DNA of 64,000 nucleotides from positions 620,001 through 684,000 of the forward strand of contig QANY01009110.1 of the NCBI GenBank assembly GCA_003255025.1, written 5' to 3'. Position numbers and translations under genes: made by a program. Shown here piece by piece: positions 41,940 to 55,499 of the stretch. This stretch comes from Datisca glomerata. Lineage: Eukaryota; Streptophyta; Magnoliopsida; Cucurbitales; Datiscaceae. The first letter of the stretch is position 1. Each line of letters starts with the position of its first letter. Under the pieces are notes generated by a model. The model was not told the DNA's origin. It made no database searches and saw only the letters and a program-made list of their open reading frames with translations.

Positions 41940-44900
41940 CTTGCGTAAGAAACCCTAGCAAAAACACACAGAAAATACCAAAAACCTCTCGATAGGTGAT
42001 TTGAACCCTAGCAACGAAAATCTCCATCGTTCACCGTATATTTTTCGAAACCCTTGTCCCAAACATCTCTCTCTCGAGGCGACGCAAACCCTACTCCATC
42101 CCAAGCCATTCAAAAATCTCCATCAAAAAATTCGAGGCGACGCGAAACAAGCAAAAATCTTCATCCCAAGGCTAAATCGCACCAAAACGCGAAGGTAAGT
42201 GGTAGTTTCTCTTTTCGTTTCTTATATAACAATATATAACTTGAAAACCGTGACTGAAATCGTATATTTTAGAGATTTAATCACGAAAATTTCTTAATCA
42301 TGATATATTTTTGTCTATGTACTCACGAAAATCTCTGAATCACGGTGAACTTCAATGTACTCTGCAATTTGCGTTCTATATTGCCTTAATTAAGTATATT
42401 ACTGAATTTACTGATATATTTAGTCATAGATTCATGTGATTGCATATAGACTATGGTTTTTGCTCTATATTGACTACGATTTTCGTTCTGAATCACACTA
42501 TGTTTTCATTTTAACTTCAATGTACTCTGCATTTACTGAAATATTACTGAATTTGCTGCGATTTTCGTTCTATAGTGCATATTGTTCTTTGTGTAAAAAT
42601 GCTTGATTGTGTGCTAAAATGGGTTAAGTGATTGCATATTGTTCTATGAAGTAGTGTTGACATGTGAAGTGGTTATTGAAGTATTATGATTGCATTTTCT
42701 GTCTTCTTGTTCTGTATAATAGTATATATTTATATGATAGGTATATAGCCATATATATTTTTATATATTAGTTGGTCCGCAATACTGCTTTTCAATAGTA
42801 TATATGTATATGCTATAGTACATAAGCATGTAGTCATTTACTGTTGATTAGCATAGTCATGTTTAATTTTGCACATAGTTATTCTTGAATTAGTACATAT
42901 ATATTTACTCACAGTCTATGAACATATGTCCAACAGAAATACAATGCAGCCAAAACACATTGCCAACAAACCAAAATGCCCCAATATTAAAAGCATAGAC
43001 AGAAAAAATTAAATAAAGTCATGAAAGAGCAAAAAGTCATTGCATCACAAGTAATTATTACGTATAACACTAATTTATGCATATGCAATCATATGTTTAT
43101 ATTATGGTGACTGAATATATTTTTCTTATAATAGGAACAAACAAGGAAAAGCAAGAGGTTGCAAGGAGCTGAAACATCAACAATGGCAAGTAAACGACCA
43201 CAAGTGACGAAGAAAAAACAATCTTAGCTTCAAGAAGAAGGGTGTGTGGAAGCAAATGAGACTACCACAAGTAAAGTTACTCCTGCACAAACCAATGAAC
43301 AACAAACAGCGGCTGAAACTGAGGTAAATAAATCAAACAGTAACTTAGAATATACCTATAGTAGTTATACAAATATGATAAGTCTTTTTAATGTAAATAT
43401 TCTTGTTAATTACTAATTGGAAAGAATACCTTATGCTTATACCAACTGAATTATAGACAGCAAATAAGAAAGTGAATATATATGGGAAAATGGAATATTT
43501 GGCTACTCTGAAATGTTGGTTGATTCAAGAAGAGACAGATTTTTAAGAAAACATGTTTAGGAAACCTGTTAAACATCAAACTTGCAAAAATACCTCCCGA
43601 ATTACTGCTACATTTAGCTATGAGGCAGTATTTTAGTAACAATAGTGATGAGTGTGTTTCAATTATGAAGGCCATGTGATTAGATTCAGTCTTAGGGATT
43701 TTGCATTGATAACTGGATTAAACTGTGGTCCATATCTCTCACTAAACAAAGAGAATTTACCCGGTGGTCAATTGATTGATGAAGCTTTTCCAAGCATCAA
43801 ATCCATGTCTAGGAAGAGTTTGGTTTGTTCTTTCAATGCATCTAGACGCCAGTCAATAAATCAAAATCAAGTTGGCTAAAATTTTCTGCATAGAGAATAT
43901 TCTTTTACTGAAACAATTGGCGGCTGGCATTGATATTGGCCATATGAAAATGGTTGATCTTGATGAGATATTTGAAAATCTCCCATGGGGAAGTTTGTCA
44001 TTTGAGATGACAATTAGATTTGTCAAAAGTGTGCTGAACAATCCTTCAACAAAGGGGTTCAGTTTTGGGGGCTTCCCATTGGCTCTAATTGTGTAGGCTT
44101 TTGAGATGATCCCAACCCTCACAAATGCATGCAACAACCTCGTACAACATTCAGGGGAAGGGATCTTAAGGATGTGCAATTGGAGGGGAGGAGAGCAACC
44201 TGGTTGGAAGGAAATTCAAATTAAATTATTTGACTCCGTAGAGGTAACTTTTTTGTTATATAATGTATATAAACATTAGGATATAAATGCTTACTCTAAG
44301 TATATATTTAGTGATTGTTATGTAAATGCTATATGTTTAATTTGATCTGAGTATTATGCAGTGGTATATTGATAATTGCATTCAGTATATAGGCAGTTTA
44401 TATAGGAAAGTACGTTACATGTTTCATGTATTTGATAAATTACAGAGGGAACATAATATTTTTGTTGACTCCTGGTATATAATCAGTAACCTGGTATAAA
44501 TGAAATAGTATATAGATGATAACTGTCAGTAACTTGGTGACTATTATCCTTGTTGTTTTGAGCCTGCCATGAGTATTTTGTGACTGCTTTTTCAAATAAT
44601 ATTTGATTTCACAATAGCTTATAGTTGAACCAATTGACCGTACACAATTGGAGATGGAAGTACACAATTGGAGATGGAAGCGTCATACATGGCTCATTTT
44701 CTTAAGAGGAAAATGTAGAAAATTAAAAAAATGGGGAAGATTCGGATTGCGAATCATTTGGTTTGTTGATGAAAAAAAATTCAAAACAAGAAGGTAATGG
44801 TTGTACCGGCAAAAAATGACAAGTTGGAAAGAGCACATAATGAAATGAATATATCCATGGCAAGCATGGATATAAAAAAGAGGGAAATCCATACTTTGTT

Positions 44901-45440
44901 ATTTAAGATTGCCCAACAAACAGATGCTGGATAGGTAATAAGTTTGTACACTATACATAAATAATTAGAATAACCAATTTAAATACCATTCTCATTAATG
45001 AAAGGATAATGGTGTGAATGTTGATACTATTGATGTGAATGCTGATAATGCTACTGTGAATGATGATAACTGTTGTGAACAAGGTTGTAAAATGCAGATG
45101 ACGGACAAGGAAATGTTGATCAGCATGTGACTACAATTAAAGAGCAGCAAGTGAAGGTAATTGTAAATGCGGCTTATATATTTATTGATTATTATGCACT
45201 AGACTAATGTTGACGTATACATAATGCAGGAAAATTAAAAAAAAGACGCATCGGTAGAGCAGCAGTAACTTACGTAAAAAAGTCACAGCGACTAATGAAA
45301 ATGGTCAAAAAAGAGCAGCCAGTGGCGCAGACTGAACAGCCAGCAACTCCGAAAAAGACAGCAACACAGCCAGCAGTGCTGCCAATTAAATCAGAAATTC
45401 CTAGCTTTGATTTATTTTTCCAACCCCTTCCTGATGTTGA
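41940..45440 (+). pseudogene. DUF1985-type transposon-associated gene remnant
   Basis: The plus strand has a leader-like start (about 41940-42200), AT-rich intron-like stretches (42200-43140), and then coding pieces. A Lys/Gln-rich exon is at about 43140-43325. A DUF1985-like domain is at about 43450-44245 with GHVIRFSLRDFALITGLNCG, PWGSLSFEMTIRFVKSVLN and, further on, PTLTNACNN. A coiled-coil piece follows near 44800-44930. A Lys/Ala/Thr-rich tail lies near 45240-45430. Frameshifts and stops (for example at 43227 and 44094) show it is broken. DUF1985 proteins in plants are mostly carried by Mutator-like elements, often with Ulp1 protease domains. No Ulp1 domain was seen. Confidence 0.55.
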
Positions 45441-46181
45441 TTGATGATTGAATCAGAAATTTCTAGCTTTGATTTATTTTTCCAGTCGCTTCCCTGATGT
45501 TGATTGATGAATTGTCTTACAACTGTTGATAATTTTCTTAGGATATTAAACTTGTTAATGTTCTGCAAGATCACATGGATGATACTATTTTTTTTATGAC
45601 CTTAGGCTTAATTGATGGTATATGGATAGGTGGTAAAGATGGTAGTCTGCAAATAGTTCATTAATTTTGAAACTTTTGATGGAATTTAATAGTATTGATC
45701 ATTTTGGAATGAAAATTCCTTTTGAAAATTTATGGGTTGATTAATGTACATACAAGTGAGGAAACGTAAATATACTATAAGTATATGTTCAATTCCTATA
45801 CTTATAGTATATGAAAATCAAAAGAATTATATGTTTCATAAAATGATATGCCATAAGTATATTTATACATACCATGAGTATCTCTAAATATATAAACAAT
45901 ATCCATAAAATTCACTTGGCCATGTTCACTTGGCCATTGACTTGTCCGATATGAAATGGAAAAAGTATATCTAAAGTAAACTCCATACTAACTGGATAAA
46001 TACCACCAACAAAATAGTAGTTTACTAACAAAACTAATAACATATCTATCAACCCAATCAAAGTAAGATATCAATCAACAGATGTCCTATAACCAATGCA
46101 TGATGTAACAATTAACGAGTAATTTCTACATTTCTCATAGTATTCATCAAAGTAAGATATCAATCAACATCAGAATCTACA

Positions 46182-47215
46182 TTAATCTCCAAAATTAGAA
46201 GATGATCTTTCAGGTTCAATGTTCACCATCAACCATAAATAATTAGTATCTACTTCTATTGCATGTGATACTAAATCAAGTAAAACTTCGTGTGATGCAT
46301 CATTACCAACCAACAATGGCTTCATCTTGTAGTCAATGTAATTTCTTGCATCATCCCACTTTTCATCAAACAACAATGGGAATATTCACTATCAGACCTA
46401 AAAAATGAATAACAATAAATAAGCAAACAACATATATTAGACTGTATATAGATATATACTAGACAATATATAACTATAGACTAGAAAAACTAAGATGACA
46501 GAATCTGTTGAACACGATTCAATAATAACGACAATATGAAATTAACACAGTATGTAATTATATACCACATAGTAAACATATATGTACCATATAACATTGT
46601 AGACAAAAATACTGCATAACATAGTATGTAATTATATACCATAGTGTGAATGTCCATACACTATATAACAAATGATATACAATACTATATAACAAATATG
46701 TAATTATATACCATTGTGTATGCGTCTATATACTATATGACATAGATTAAAAAATTGCATAACACAATATGTTATTATATATCATGGAATACATATCTAT
46801 ATACTACGTAGCATAGATGAAACGAAAATTGAAATAGAACGATTTAACAAAACAATATTTAGAATAGTGTGCTGATATACTCTACAATACCATAAAAAGG
46901 AGAAATCGCCTAATGTATTAAGAACCAACAACGAAAAAGAAATGAAAGCATAAATGTAACTACAAAACCCTAAAATCTAAAAAAAATACAATGAGAAAAT
47001 AAGAACATTAACAAAAATCTAAATACCGAATGAAACTAATACAAAAATATATGAATGAAGAAAATTGTTATAGAGAAAAGGAATGAAGATTCATATACAG
47101 ATTCACCAAATTCATCCGAACGAAAACCAAAACCAATTCCTACAAACTGTTGTAACCTTGCCGAATATGTCACCATAATCAATCCAGAAAAAACCCTACT
47201 ATTGATGTTCATTTT
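46182..47215 (-). pseudogene. Unknown minus-strand coding remnant
   Basis: A last exon-like frame on the minus strand (46182-46376) encodes LLFDEKWDDARNYIDYKMKP and VDTNYLWLMVNIEPERSS, which looks like real protein but is not one I recognise. Upstream are AT-rich, intron-like sequence with degenerate TATATACCATAG-type repeats (46440-46900) and a possible first exon at 47215-47100 (ATG at 47215-47213). It converges with the DUF1985 remnant. Either the two belong to one Mutator-like element or this is a captured gene piece. Confidence 0.35.
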
Positions 47216-47637
47216 TTTTCTGAAATAAGGAATGGAGATGAAGATTAAATATTGAAAACAAGAAAGCTAGAAAATTTGTAACAATGACGCCGGAGCCGTG
47301 AAAGAGAGAATAGGTGTGGGAACGACTTATGAAAATCATAAAAAATGAATAAAACCTAAAAGAAACAATTAGTTATAATAATGATAAATAAGTAAATTAC
47401 CATACAAAATCTTAACTAATGAAAAAATCTCTCATAAAATTCGGTCATATCTGCAAAAATAAAAATTTAGAGACATAATACAATACTTTAACTTAAACTA
47501 GCTTAATTCCTTGGTTTTCCCCGACTATTTTGCCAAACAGGCCCACGTCATTCCTCTCCACAAAATAAGAAAACACAAAAAGATAAACCCAGAAGTTAGC
47601 AAAGACGTTTGGGGAGAGTGAGTAGGAGACAGAGGAA

Positions 47638-47682
47638 CCCCCCCCCCCCCCCCCCCCCCCCCNCCCCCCCCCCCCCCCCCCC
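47638..47682. repeat. Poly-C run with one N
   Basis: Forty-four C and one N (47663) lie 64 bp upstream of the VIPP1 start codon. In this AT-rich context such a run is extreme. The N suggests a collapsed or guessed stretch. The poly-Gly open frames on the other strand are artefacts of it. Confidence 0.9.
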
Positions 47683-47745
47683 AACCCGTCATCTTCTTCT
47701 TCACATTCAACTCTTTGCTTTGTAAGATATTTAGTTGCTGAGACT

Positions 47746-50700
47746 ATGGCTGTGAAAGCACAGATTACAGGATTAAGCTTGGCCCCTGTACGGTCCGCTT
47801 CTTCTTCTTCTTCCGACAGACCAATACATCTCAAATCCTCCTTCCTCGGCTATGGTGGTAACTACCTTTTTCAATTATCTCTGTATACTGTATATTGGTC
47901 TTTCTCAATATCAGCTGAATAAAGCTGATATACGCGTAATTTCTTGGTGGTGTTGATTTCATCTGAAATGCTCAAAAGCTAATTCATTGTTGAGATGTCA
48001 CGTGAAGCATCATTGTTCTGGATTCTAAAATTATACAAGTAGAAGTTTCATTTGTCTTGTTTGTCTAATTTTAATTTAAAAATAAGTTTCGTAATGCATT
48101 TTCTGCAGCATCTTATAGAATTTGTCCATCTTCCAGTGAGACCAGTCAAAGTCCCTGGGATACGGATTGCTAATTCAAATAGATTAAGACGCAATGTTAA
48201 TGGTGGCGGTGGTGGTCTTGGGGTTCAGATGAATCTCTTTAGTCGAATTGTGAGAGTTGCGAAGGTACATTTCCACATACATTTAATTTTAGTTCCTACC
48301 TGTTATATTTTAACTCGTTCTTTGAGGTATTGAGGCTGATTATATGTATTTATCAATTTTAGTCGTATGCAAATGCAATTATAAGCTCCTTTGAAGACCC
48401 AGAGAAGATCTTAGATCAAACTGTTCTTGAAATGACCGATGATTTGACAAAGATGCGTCAAGCTACAGCTCAAGTATGTCTCTTCTCCACGTGACTTGAC
48501 TAGTTTTTTCTTTGTCTCTTTGCTCTCCTTCCATTGGCCCTGTTCCATTTTGTGTCATTACTCTGCTGGACTAGAGTCTTAAAGTGGATCTTAAGATTCT
48601 AAACAGTATAAAGAGTTGAAGACATGGAGGACTTGGGGGTGTGAGGAAGTTCACATTCCTGTAACTTATATATTTACATTTATGTGAAGGTTTTGGCATC
48701 TCAAAAACAGTTAGAGAACAAATATAAAGCTGCACAACAAGCTTCCGAAGAATGGTACAAATTTGAGTGCGGTTATGTTTACTCCTGAATTTTTTGAACC
48801 ACCCGGGTAGCCATTCATTTGCCAAATTCTTTTGATAGGTACCGAAGGGCACAACTCGCTCTTGGGAAGGGAGATGAGGATCTCGCTCGTGAAGCACTTA
48901 AGCGACGGAAATCTTATGCTGTGAGTTATTTTCTTTTTGTTTTTTTTCCTCACAAGAAGTATGCTACAAGTTTTATTTAAAATCTTCAAGTTTGTTTCCT
49001 TTTTTCATATAGAAGATATATTGGATATGATAAATAACAAAATGGATATGATGTGAGACACTTAACTTCATTACATAATTGGTATCTTAATTCCTTATGG
49101 TGTAATTGCCAAATAAAGTGATATAAATTAAGTCAGGCCAGATTTTTTTCTTATGTACTTATGTTTGGATTGACAATTTATGTGCTCATGATATGGTGGT
49201 TCTAGATAAAGACGAAACAGATATAGGGCTTGAAAGCAGGATCCTGAATAAGTATTTTCTTACTAATTGAAAATGTTTTTTTTGAAACTGGCACAAAGGA
49301 TGTATATAATCGTCTAGGATGGAAACATGTATACATTCTTTTGCTTGTACAATGAAGTGTAAAACTATTCAAGACCTATAAAAAGTGTACAGCTTCAAGA
49401 TGGTTAAAGGGATTGAACTGCTTTTGTTTCTTGAATTAAAGTGCCGCAAAAGATCATGATGAGGTTTCCTGGAGCACCTTGAACTATCATATTTGTAATC
49501 CATATTGTTTTGCAGGACAATGCAAGTGCTCTGAAGACTCAGCTTGATCAACAAAAGAATGTCGTTGATAATCTTGTCTCCAACACGCGGGTGAATTGCT
49601 ATTTACTTTCAATTAATAAAGATGCCTTGTTGATAATTTCATTTAGTAGTTTTGTTCCAAGTCAATGGTTAAAATAAACGGATTTTCATGGATTTAAAAT
49701 TACATTTTGTTTGAAAAGTAAAACTACATATTGATACACCTGTAGAGTGACTCATGATTTTGGGGTTGACAAAATTTCTTACTAACTCTTCTACTACAGG
49801 TTTCATATTTGATACTTCATTAAAATGTAATATATGCGGCTTTATTTATGACTAAAAGATTTGTTAGTAAACGATATCATCATATATTCAGTCAAGAAGA
49901 TGACAATGGGTCAATGTTTTGTTAACATGGCATAAGTGGTCTCTGAACAACGGCTAGTGTATATTGGAAAAACATATTCTTTTCTTTGCAATGGCAGTAT
50001 GAGAAATACGTCTTACTTGGATAATTACATTTTTGTGTGTGATGATTTGACATGGATTTGTGGATGGCTGTCTCAAGGAAATGAAACCTAGTGAACGGAA
50101 GTTCAGAAAGAAATTTAGTTGTCGGAGGATAACAGGTTTAAATGACATCTGTTCTATAATCTTTTTGTGGGAATTTGTTGCTCTGGAGAAAAATGAGTTT
50201 CATTGTACTAATGAAATATCGGTTCTTGTAAAAAATATCTCTACTAATTTTAGTGACATTACATTCCAGAATTTCCATTTAGTTATCAAAGATTTCTCCT
50301 TTGGTGAAATATAATGAGCAACAGACGTATTGAAGAAATAAAAAATAAGGCTGATGGATTGATGCCTAATTGGAAGAGCTGTTTACTTCGTAGAAATGGA
50401 AAACAGCTTCTTCTCTAGAGAACATAATTGAATGTTAAACATGAAGTTCTAACTGTTGTATGTGTTATGTGAGTGCCTTTGTCAAAATTAAGATTTATGT
50501 TAGTAATTCAAATTCGTGAAAACGTATTTCATTCAGATTGGGAATCATGGAAGAAACTCTATTGATTTGGATGATTGTTTTCCTGAAGTTCCAATCTATA
50601 GCATTGTTCAGTTCTAGCTTCGTGAACTTGATGAAAGAGGAATAAGGAACACCATCCACTGGAGTGTTTTACTTCTTAGCGTGATCAATCTGCTGTTCTG

Positions 50701-53700
50701 ATGATAACTAATTATCCATCCTTGTTCCTGAGGGAAAATCTTTAGTTTGACTAGATTGTTGGCAATAAGTTTGTCTAGCATTAGAGACATGGTTATTAGG
50801 ATGGAAAACAGCTAATTTGGCCAGTTACAGTGAATGTTTCCCGCATTTTCATATGTTCGTGGTGTTGGTCATGGTCATGCAAGACTCGTGAATGAATTTC
50901 TTTTTTTAAGATGAAGATTGATGCTTGTTTTGATTACGTAGTGCCTATATATGTTACGTACTCTGGAAAGTTGAAGCTGGTATAGCTCCTTTTCAGCCAA
51001 ATGACTTCACCATCATGCAAGTGTTTTAGCTGGTTTAACTCTCTTTTTTTAATCAAAGAGAAGATTGAACTGTTGACAAACACATTTCTGACTCTAGCAG
51101 GAATAGATCAGCTATAAGCACGATTCCTTTTCTGTTCTTTTCCCCCTTTTTGGTGGTGGTCAGAGCTAAGCATGATTCTGTTTACATTCAATTGAACAGC
51201 TTTTGGAGAGCAAGATACAGGAGGCCAAGTCAAAAAAAGACACTCTTAAAGCTAGGGCTCAGTCTGCAAGGTTTGTCAAAGGATTGTTATATCTCCACCC
51301 GGTATAGGTATTCCTGTTGTACTTTGTAGTAAAACAGCTAGTTTTATCCTTTTGTTAGGACTGCGACCAAAGTGAGCGAATTGGTGGGAAATGTCGATAC
51401 GAGCAGCGCTCTTGATGCTTTTAACAAAATGGAGGAAAAAGGTACTTGATAATTACTATAATATTCATTTTATGTTGGTTAAGCATAAGCTATTTATCTC
51501 AAGTTAATTTCTTATAAGAGAGTTCACCTATGCAAGTTTTCTATCAGGAAATAAACCGTTAAGCTGTATTCTGTCCCGCTGTAGTTCTAACAATTGGCTT
51601 AACTGTTCATTTGAATGCAAACATTTCTGAACTTACACTCCAAAATTATTCCAGTATTTCATGCATATATGGTGTGCATTCCTATTTAGCTTACCAAACG
51701 CATCATTCTTAGCCATTGTTGACACAGATTTCTATTCTCTAAGGAATCAGATTGCTCAACGACAATTTAATTCTCAAATTGAAGTTCAATTCAAATTAAC
51801 CTAAGATGGATAATAAAATTCATAGATCCTGATTGTGCTAATGTCGTCATTAGGCTGGCCATGAATAATTATGTACCATTTGAGTGAAATTATACTCTAT
51901 CTTTCTACATGGTAGTGTTTCAATGTGTTGGTTTCCTCTTTTGTTGATTCTGACACTCTCGAATTTTTCTTGAAACCAGGGCTGAAATACTTGCTCAGTT
52001 GCTTGTCTTTAATAGATATACCTTTTACTAAAAAGAGTTTGTTTGTCTTTTCAACATTTTTTTCATTATCTTTCTTTCATCTTTTCAATAACCTTTCATT
52101 ACCAACGTATTCAAGTCAATTTTTCCATCTCTTGAGTTATAAGCTCAATAAACCCAGCAACCTGCTCTTTTTACCATGCATTGTTTTAATGTTCAGTGAT
52201 TGTGATTCTATAACCATTAACTTAGCACTATTTGTCCGGATAGTGTTTGTGGAGCTAATGGTCAGCTTTGAAGGGTACAAAGAGGGATAGCACATGGATA
52301 AAGTTAGACTAAAAGGCAATCGTATAGAGTATGGGGTTCATTTCTGTAAAGGAAATTTGTAACACCAACAGAGTTTTCAGTTTTCACCACCCAAAAAATT
52401 CTAATGTAAAATTGGATGAATATGATTTTCGCCTCCCTTTCTGTATAAACATAAATTGAAGAACAATGCTCTTTTTCTATGAAAAATAAAAACTCATATG
52501 AAGAGTGTTAGAAGGTAATACTACTGACAGTAATTTAATGCTTGCAATTGATTAAGTAGATCTTGATAGTGTTGCCGTTGGTCAGATTGATCATTCATGA
52601 AATGGTCTCTTGCATTTGGCAGACACCAGCCAAATTGAACTCTTGGAACCTTGAACTTAAGTGTTTGGTGTGTAGGTGGATATATACTGTGGTGGGAGGT
52701 TGCTGGAAGAATATGGTCAGTTCTATTTTAGATAGTTAGGATTTAGTGGCCATTTAGATGACTCATTTTACTGAGTTTGCTGCTACGCATAGAAACCATC
52801 CAAATCATGTCAGTCTCTTACTATTGGTGATTGTCATCTTTCAGCCGTATAGTTCAAATACGACCTAAAGTATTTGAGAGTGATACTATGTCTGTGGATT
52901 TATACATTTTCTCTTAATCTAAGTCCTAATGTATTTCCTGTCATATGATAATCTATCCAAGTACTTTCGCTTACTTCATTTTTATCATTGTAGTGCTGGC
53001 CATGGAGTCTCAAGCTGAGGCTTTTAGTCAATTGACAACTGATGATCTTGAAGGAAAGGTAGCACGCCCTTTTGTGTGTCCTCTTCTATTTTCGTTTACT
53101 GCTCATCTTCTTTTGCTTTTTGGGGGGGTTAAAAAGCCTAGCCGGATCACTCCTTAAAATCTAGGTGTTAAAGAGAGGGTACTAAAACCTTATAATCAGC
53201 ACAAAATGAGCAGATCTAGGCGATGCGGGGCAATATTTCAACTGGGGGAGGCTGGGGGTAGTTTCTACTTTTCGATGGTATTAGAAGTCATAATATGCAA
53301 AAATCAAAAGGGACTTCTTGATATTTCTTTTAAAGGAGTGGCGTTGTAGAGTCTGAAATTGTTGACACCTGGCTAACTCCTTTGCTATCATCAACTTAGA
53401 TACTGGTTTAAAGGTATACACCCCGCCTCGGGGTTTTTTCTAATACATATTTACTTACCAAAAAAAGATACCGGTTTAAAGGTTGTATCCACACTCTGTC
53501 AGGGGTTTCCATTTGAGAGGTCGAAGTCAGAAATTCCTCTTCAAGCCCAGTTCGTTCTGCCTATATATATTTTGAACATTAACATATACGTCTACATTGT
53601 TTGCCTGTTTTTAGCTGGGATTAAATATGTTTCTTATGTTTCATGTGGCATGCTAACAGCTGACTTATTCTACTTGGGATCAGTATAAATTGAACCTGAA

Positions 53701-54249
53701 CCAAACATGCTTTTTCTTCTCTGGCTCCTGGTTTGGAGGGGCGGTGGGGTTAAATGAGTTACTTTTGTTTAACTTGGCATTGGCTTACATGCTAATTCTT
53801 TTGGGATTAAGATAAACTTTTGTCTTACGTGCTATAGATATTACAACCTACATTGTTTTTTGCTAGAACAATTTTAGAACAGACATTGACCTTTTTCTTC
53901 ATGATACTTTATACTTCTCAGTTTGCGTTGCTAGAGGGTTCTTCTGTTGATGATGATCTTGAAAGCCTGAAGAAGGAAATATCTGGAAGCTCAAAAGTAC
54001 TTTTTCTGCTTTACAAATATCAGGCATTAGCTATTGAGGGTTGAACATTAGCTTGTAGATGTTATTCTTACATGAATTCACTCCAAATCTGTATCATAAA
54101 TGTCACTCTGTTTTTCATGTTGGGCTGAACAGAAAGGAGAGCTTCCACCTGGGAGAACTACTGTTGCCACAAATGCAGCATTTCCTTTCAGAGATTCAGA
54201 AATTGAGAAGGAGCTCAATGAACTGAGGCAAAAAGCAAAGGAATTTTGA
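47746..54249 (+). CDS. VIPP1: VIPP1/IM30, membrane-associated 30 kDa plastid protein
   Basis: VIPP1 is the plastid PspA/ESCRT-III-like protein that forms rings and rods on inner envelope and thylakoid membranes and is needed for thylakoid upkeep. Eleven coding exons are placed by GT-AG sites and unbroken frame: 47746-47857, 48137-48264, 48363-48473, 48690-48754, 48839-48920, 49516-49590, 51200-51270, 51359-51441, 52994-53058, 53922-53996 and 54133-54249. The total is 984 bases, 327 aa plus stop, close to the usual 330. Residues 1 to about 66 are a Ser-rich transit peptide. [18 protein letters not shown] (from residue 69) begins the PspA core, with [20 protein letters not shown] and [18 protein letters not shown]. 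The C-terminal helix unique to VIPP1 ([15 protein letters not shown]) is present. The exon 2 start at 48137 is set by phase; the AG at 48107-48108 would shift the frame. The gene appears intact. Confidence 0.95.
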
Positions 54250-54680
54250 AAGTTATATTGTCCAAGCGTATTGATCATCTCCGTTCCCTCAAACATCATC
54301 TGCTGAATGCGCTCTCCACGACGGAAAGTTTTGTATAAAAGGTCAGTCCAATCGGTAAAAAAAATATACGGTTAATTTATGTGAATGATGTTCCATCTCT
54401 CAGCCATTGACAATGTAGATGAATAAACTTATTATGGTCATTTTACTAATAGATTTGACACAATACCATTATCATGCTTATATCATTTTAGTTGTATTAT
54501 AAGATAGTTTTAAGGCCAGTTATATTATTTTGACATGATTCATTGAGAGTTTCGTGGGTTATATTTAGATCGGTTTGCCTGTGCCAAACATCGCTCTGGA
54601 GTTGGTATGAAGTATGAATGTTTATTTATGGCATCCCCTTCGCTAAAATTTTTTGGGAAATTAGGAGATAGGGTTACTTT
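54250..54680 (+). other. VIPP1 3' flank
   Basis: This is the probable 3' untranslated region. A polyadenylation-like AATAAA occurs at 54422-54427, about 175 bp after the stop. Beyond it the sequence is AT-rich and shows no feature. Confidence 0.45.
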
Positions 54681-54689
54681 TTTTATTGA

Positions 54690-55440
54690 TTTTGTTAAAT
54701 GACCAAATATTTCTTTATTTACACAGATAACTGGATTTAACAAACCTGTTTTTTTTCCTCTTTCTTCTTTTTGATCTCCCTTCTTCTCTGCATCTTTCTT
54801 CTATCTCTATTCCGCTCCCATCTCTGCCTCTTTCTTCTCTCTCGCACTCTCTCCATTCTTCTTCGTAGCGTGCGGTGACGTGGAGAATCAATGCTTGAGT
54901 CCTAAAGTCGTCATTAAAAATAATTCCAGATCTCGTTAATGAGGAAAAAATGGCGGAACTCATTTTGCAGGTCATGGTTTTAGGGTTGAAGAATTCAATA
55001 ATTTCTTGATTTTATGGTTTGATTTCTGAGTTTCCGAGCTTTGAGCGAGAGATATGTGAAGGAGGAGACGAGTTTGGATTTGTGAATGAGTATGATACTG
55101 GTATGATGTATAATTATCACGGATGGTATATAAGAATATACTATATATATTGTGATATACTGAGAACATATTAAAATATACTATGATATATAAACATATC
55201 ATAGTATACCACGGATGGTATATAAAAATATATTACGGTATATTGATGATAAATTAAAATATATTATGGTATATAAACATATACATTGGTATATTTTTAT
55301 ATACCGTAGTACACTTGTACATAAATTTTTTTTAGTTTTATAAAAAAAATTACAATTACAAAAAAATCGGACATTCTTACAAATACATTTTTTATCATTC
55401 TCTTACTTATTTTTTAAAAATAGATTATTTTCCTAAATGA
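54690..55440. mobile_element. Possible small Mutator-like element
   Basis: The left border contains TTATTTACACAGATAACTGGATTT (54712-54735) and the inverted right border a similar ATTTGTAAGAATGTCCGATTT (about 55360-55385). Both resemble the inverted phrase at 47410-47470. The interior has a pyrimidine-rich part and, at 55090-55320, TATA-rich degenerate repeats like those at 46440-46900. No target duplication was defined, so this is a suggestion only. Confidence 0.35.
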
Positions 55441-55499
55441 GGCTAAAAAGTTTTTAGAATGAATTTTTAAGAGATGCCAAGTGTTATGGGCTTTATAAA

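Noticed and set aside
47493..47834. Gly-rich open frames on the minus strand opposite the VIPP1 start
   Set aside because: They are made by the poly-C run with an N and overlap a well-supported exon on the other strand.
48109..48136. Alternative VIPP1 exon 2 start after the CTGCAG acceptor
   Set aside because: Using 48109 puts exon 2 out of phase with exon 1 (which ends in phase 1), while the acceptor before 48137 restores the frame.
51925..52290. 121-residue open frame inside VIPP1
   Set aside because: It lies wholly in intron 8, is low-complexity Phe/Ser/Leu-rich and shows no protein similarity.
54715..54975. Arg/Glu-rich 86-residue minus-strand frame
   Set aside because: It is the complement of a CT-rich tract and so of low complexity.
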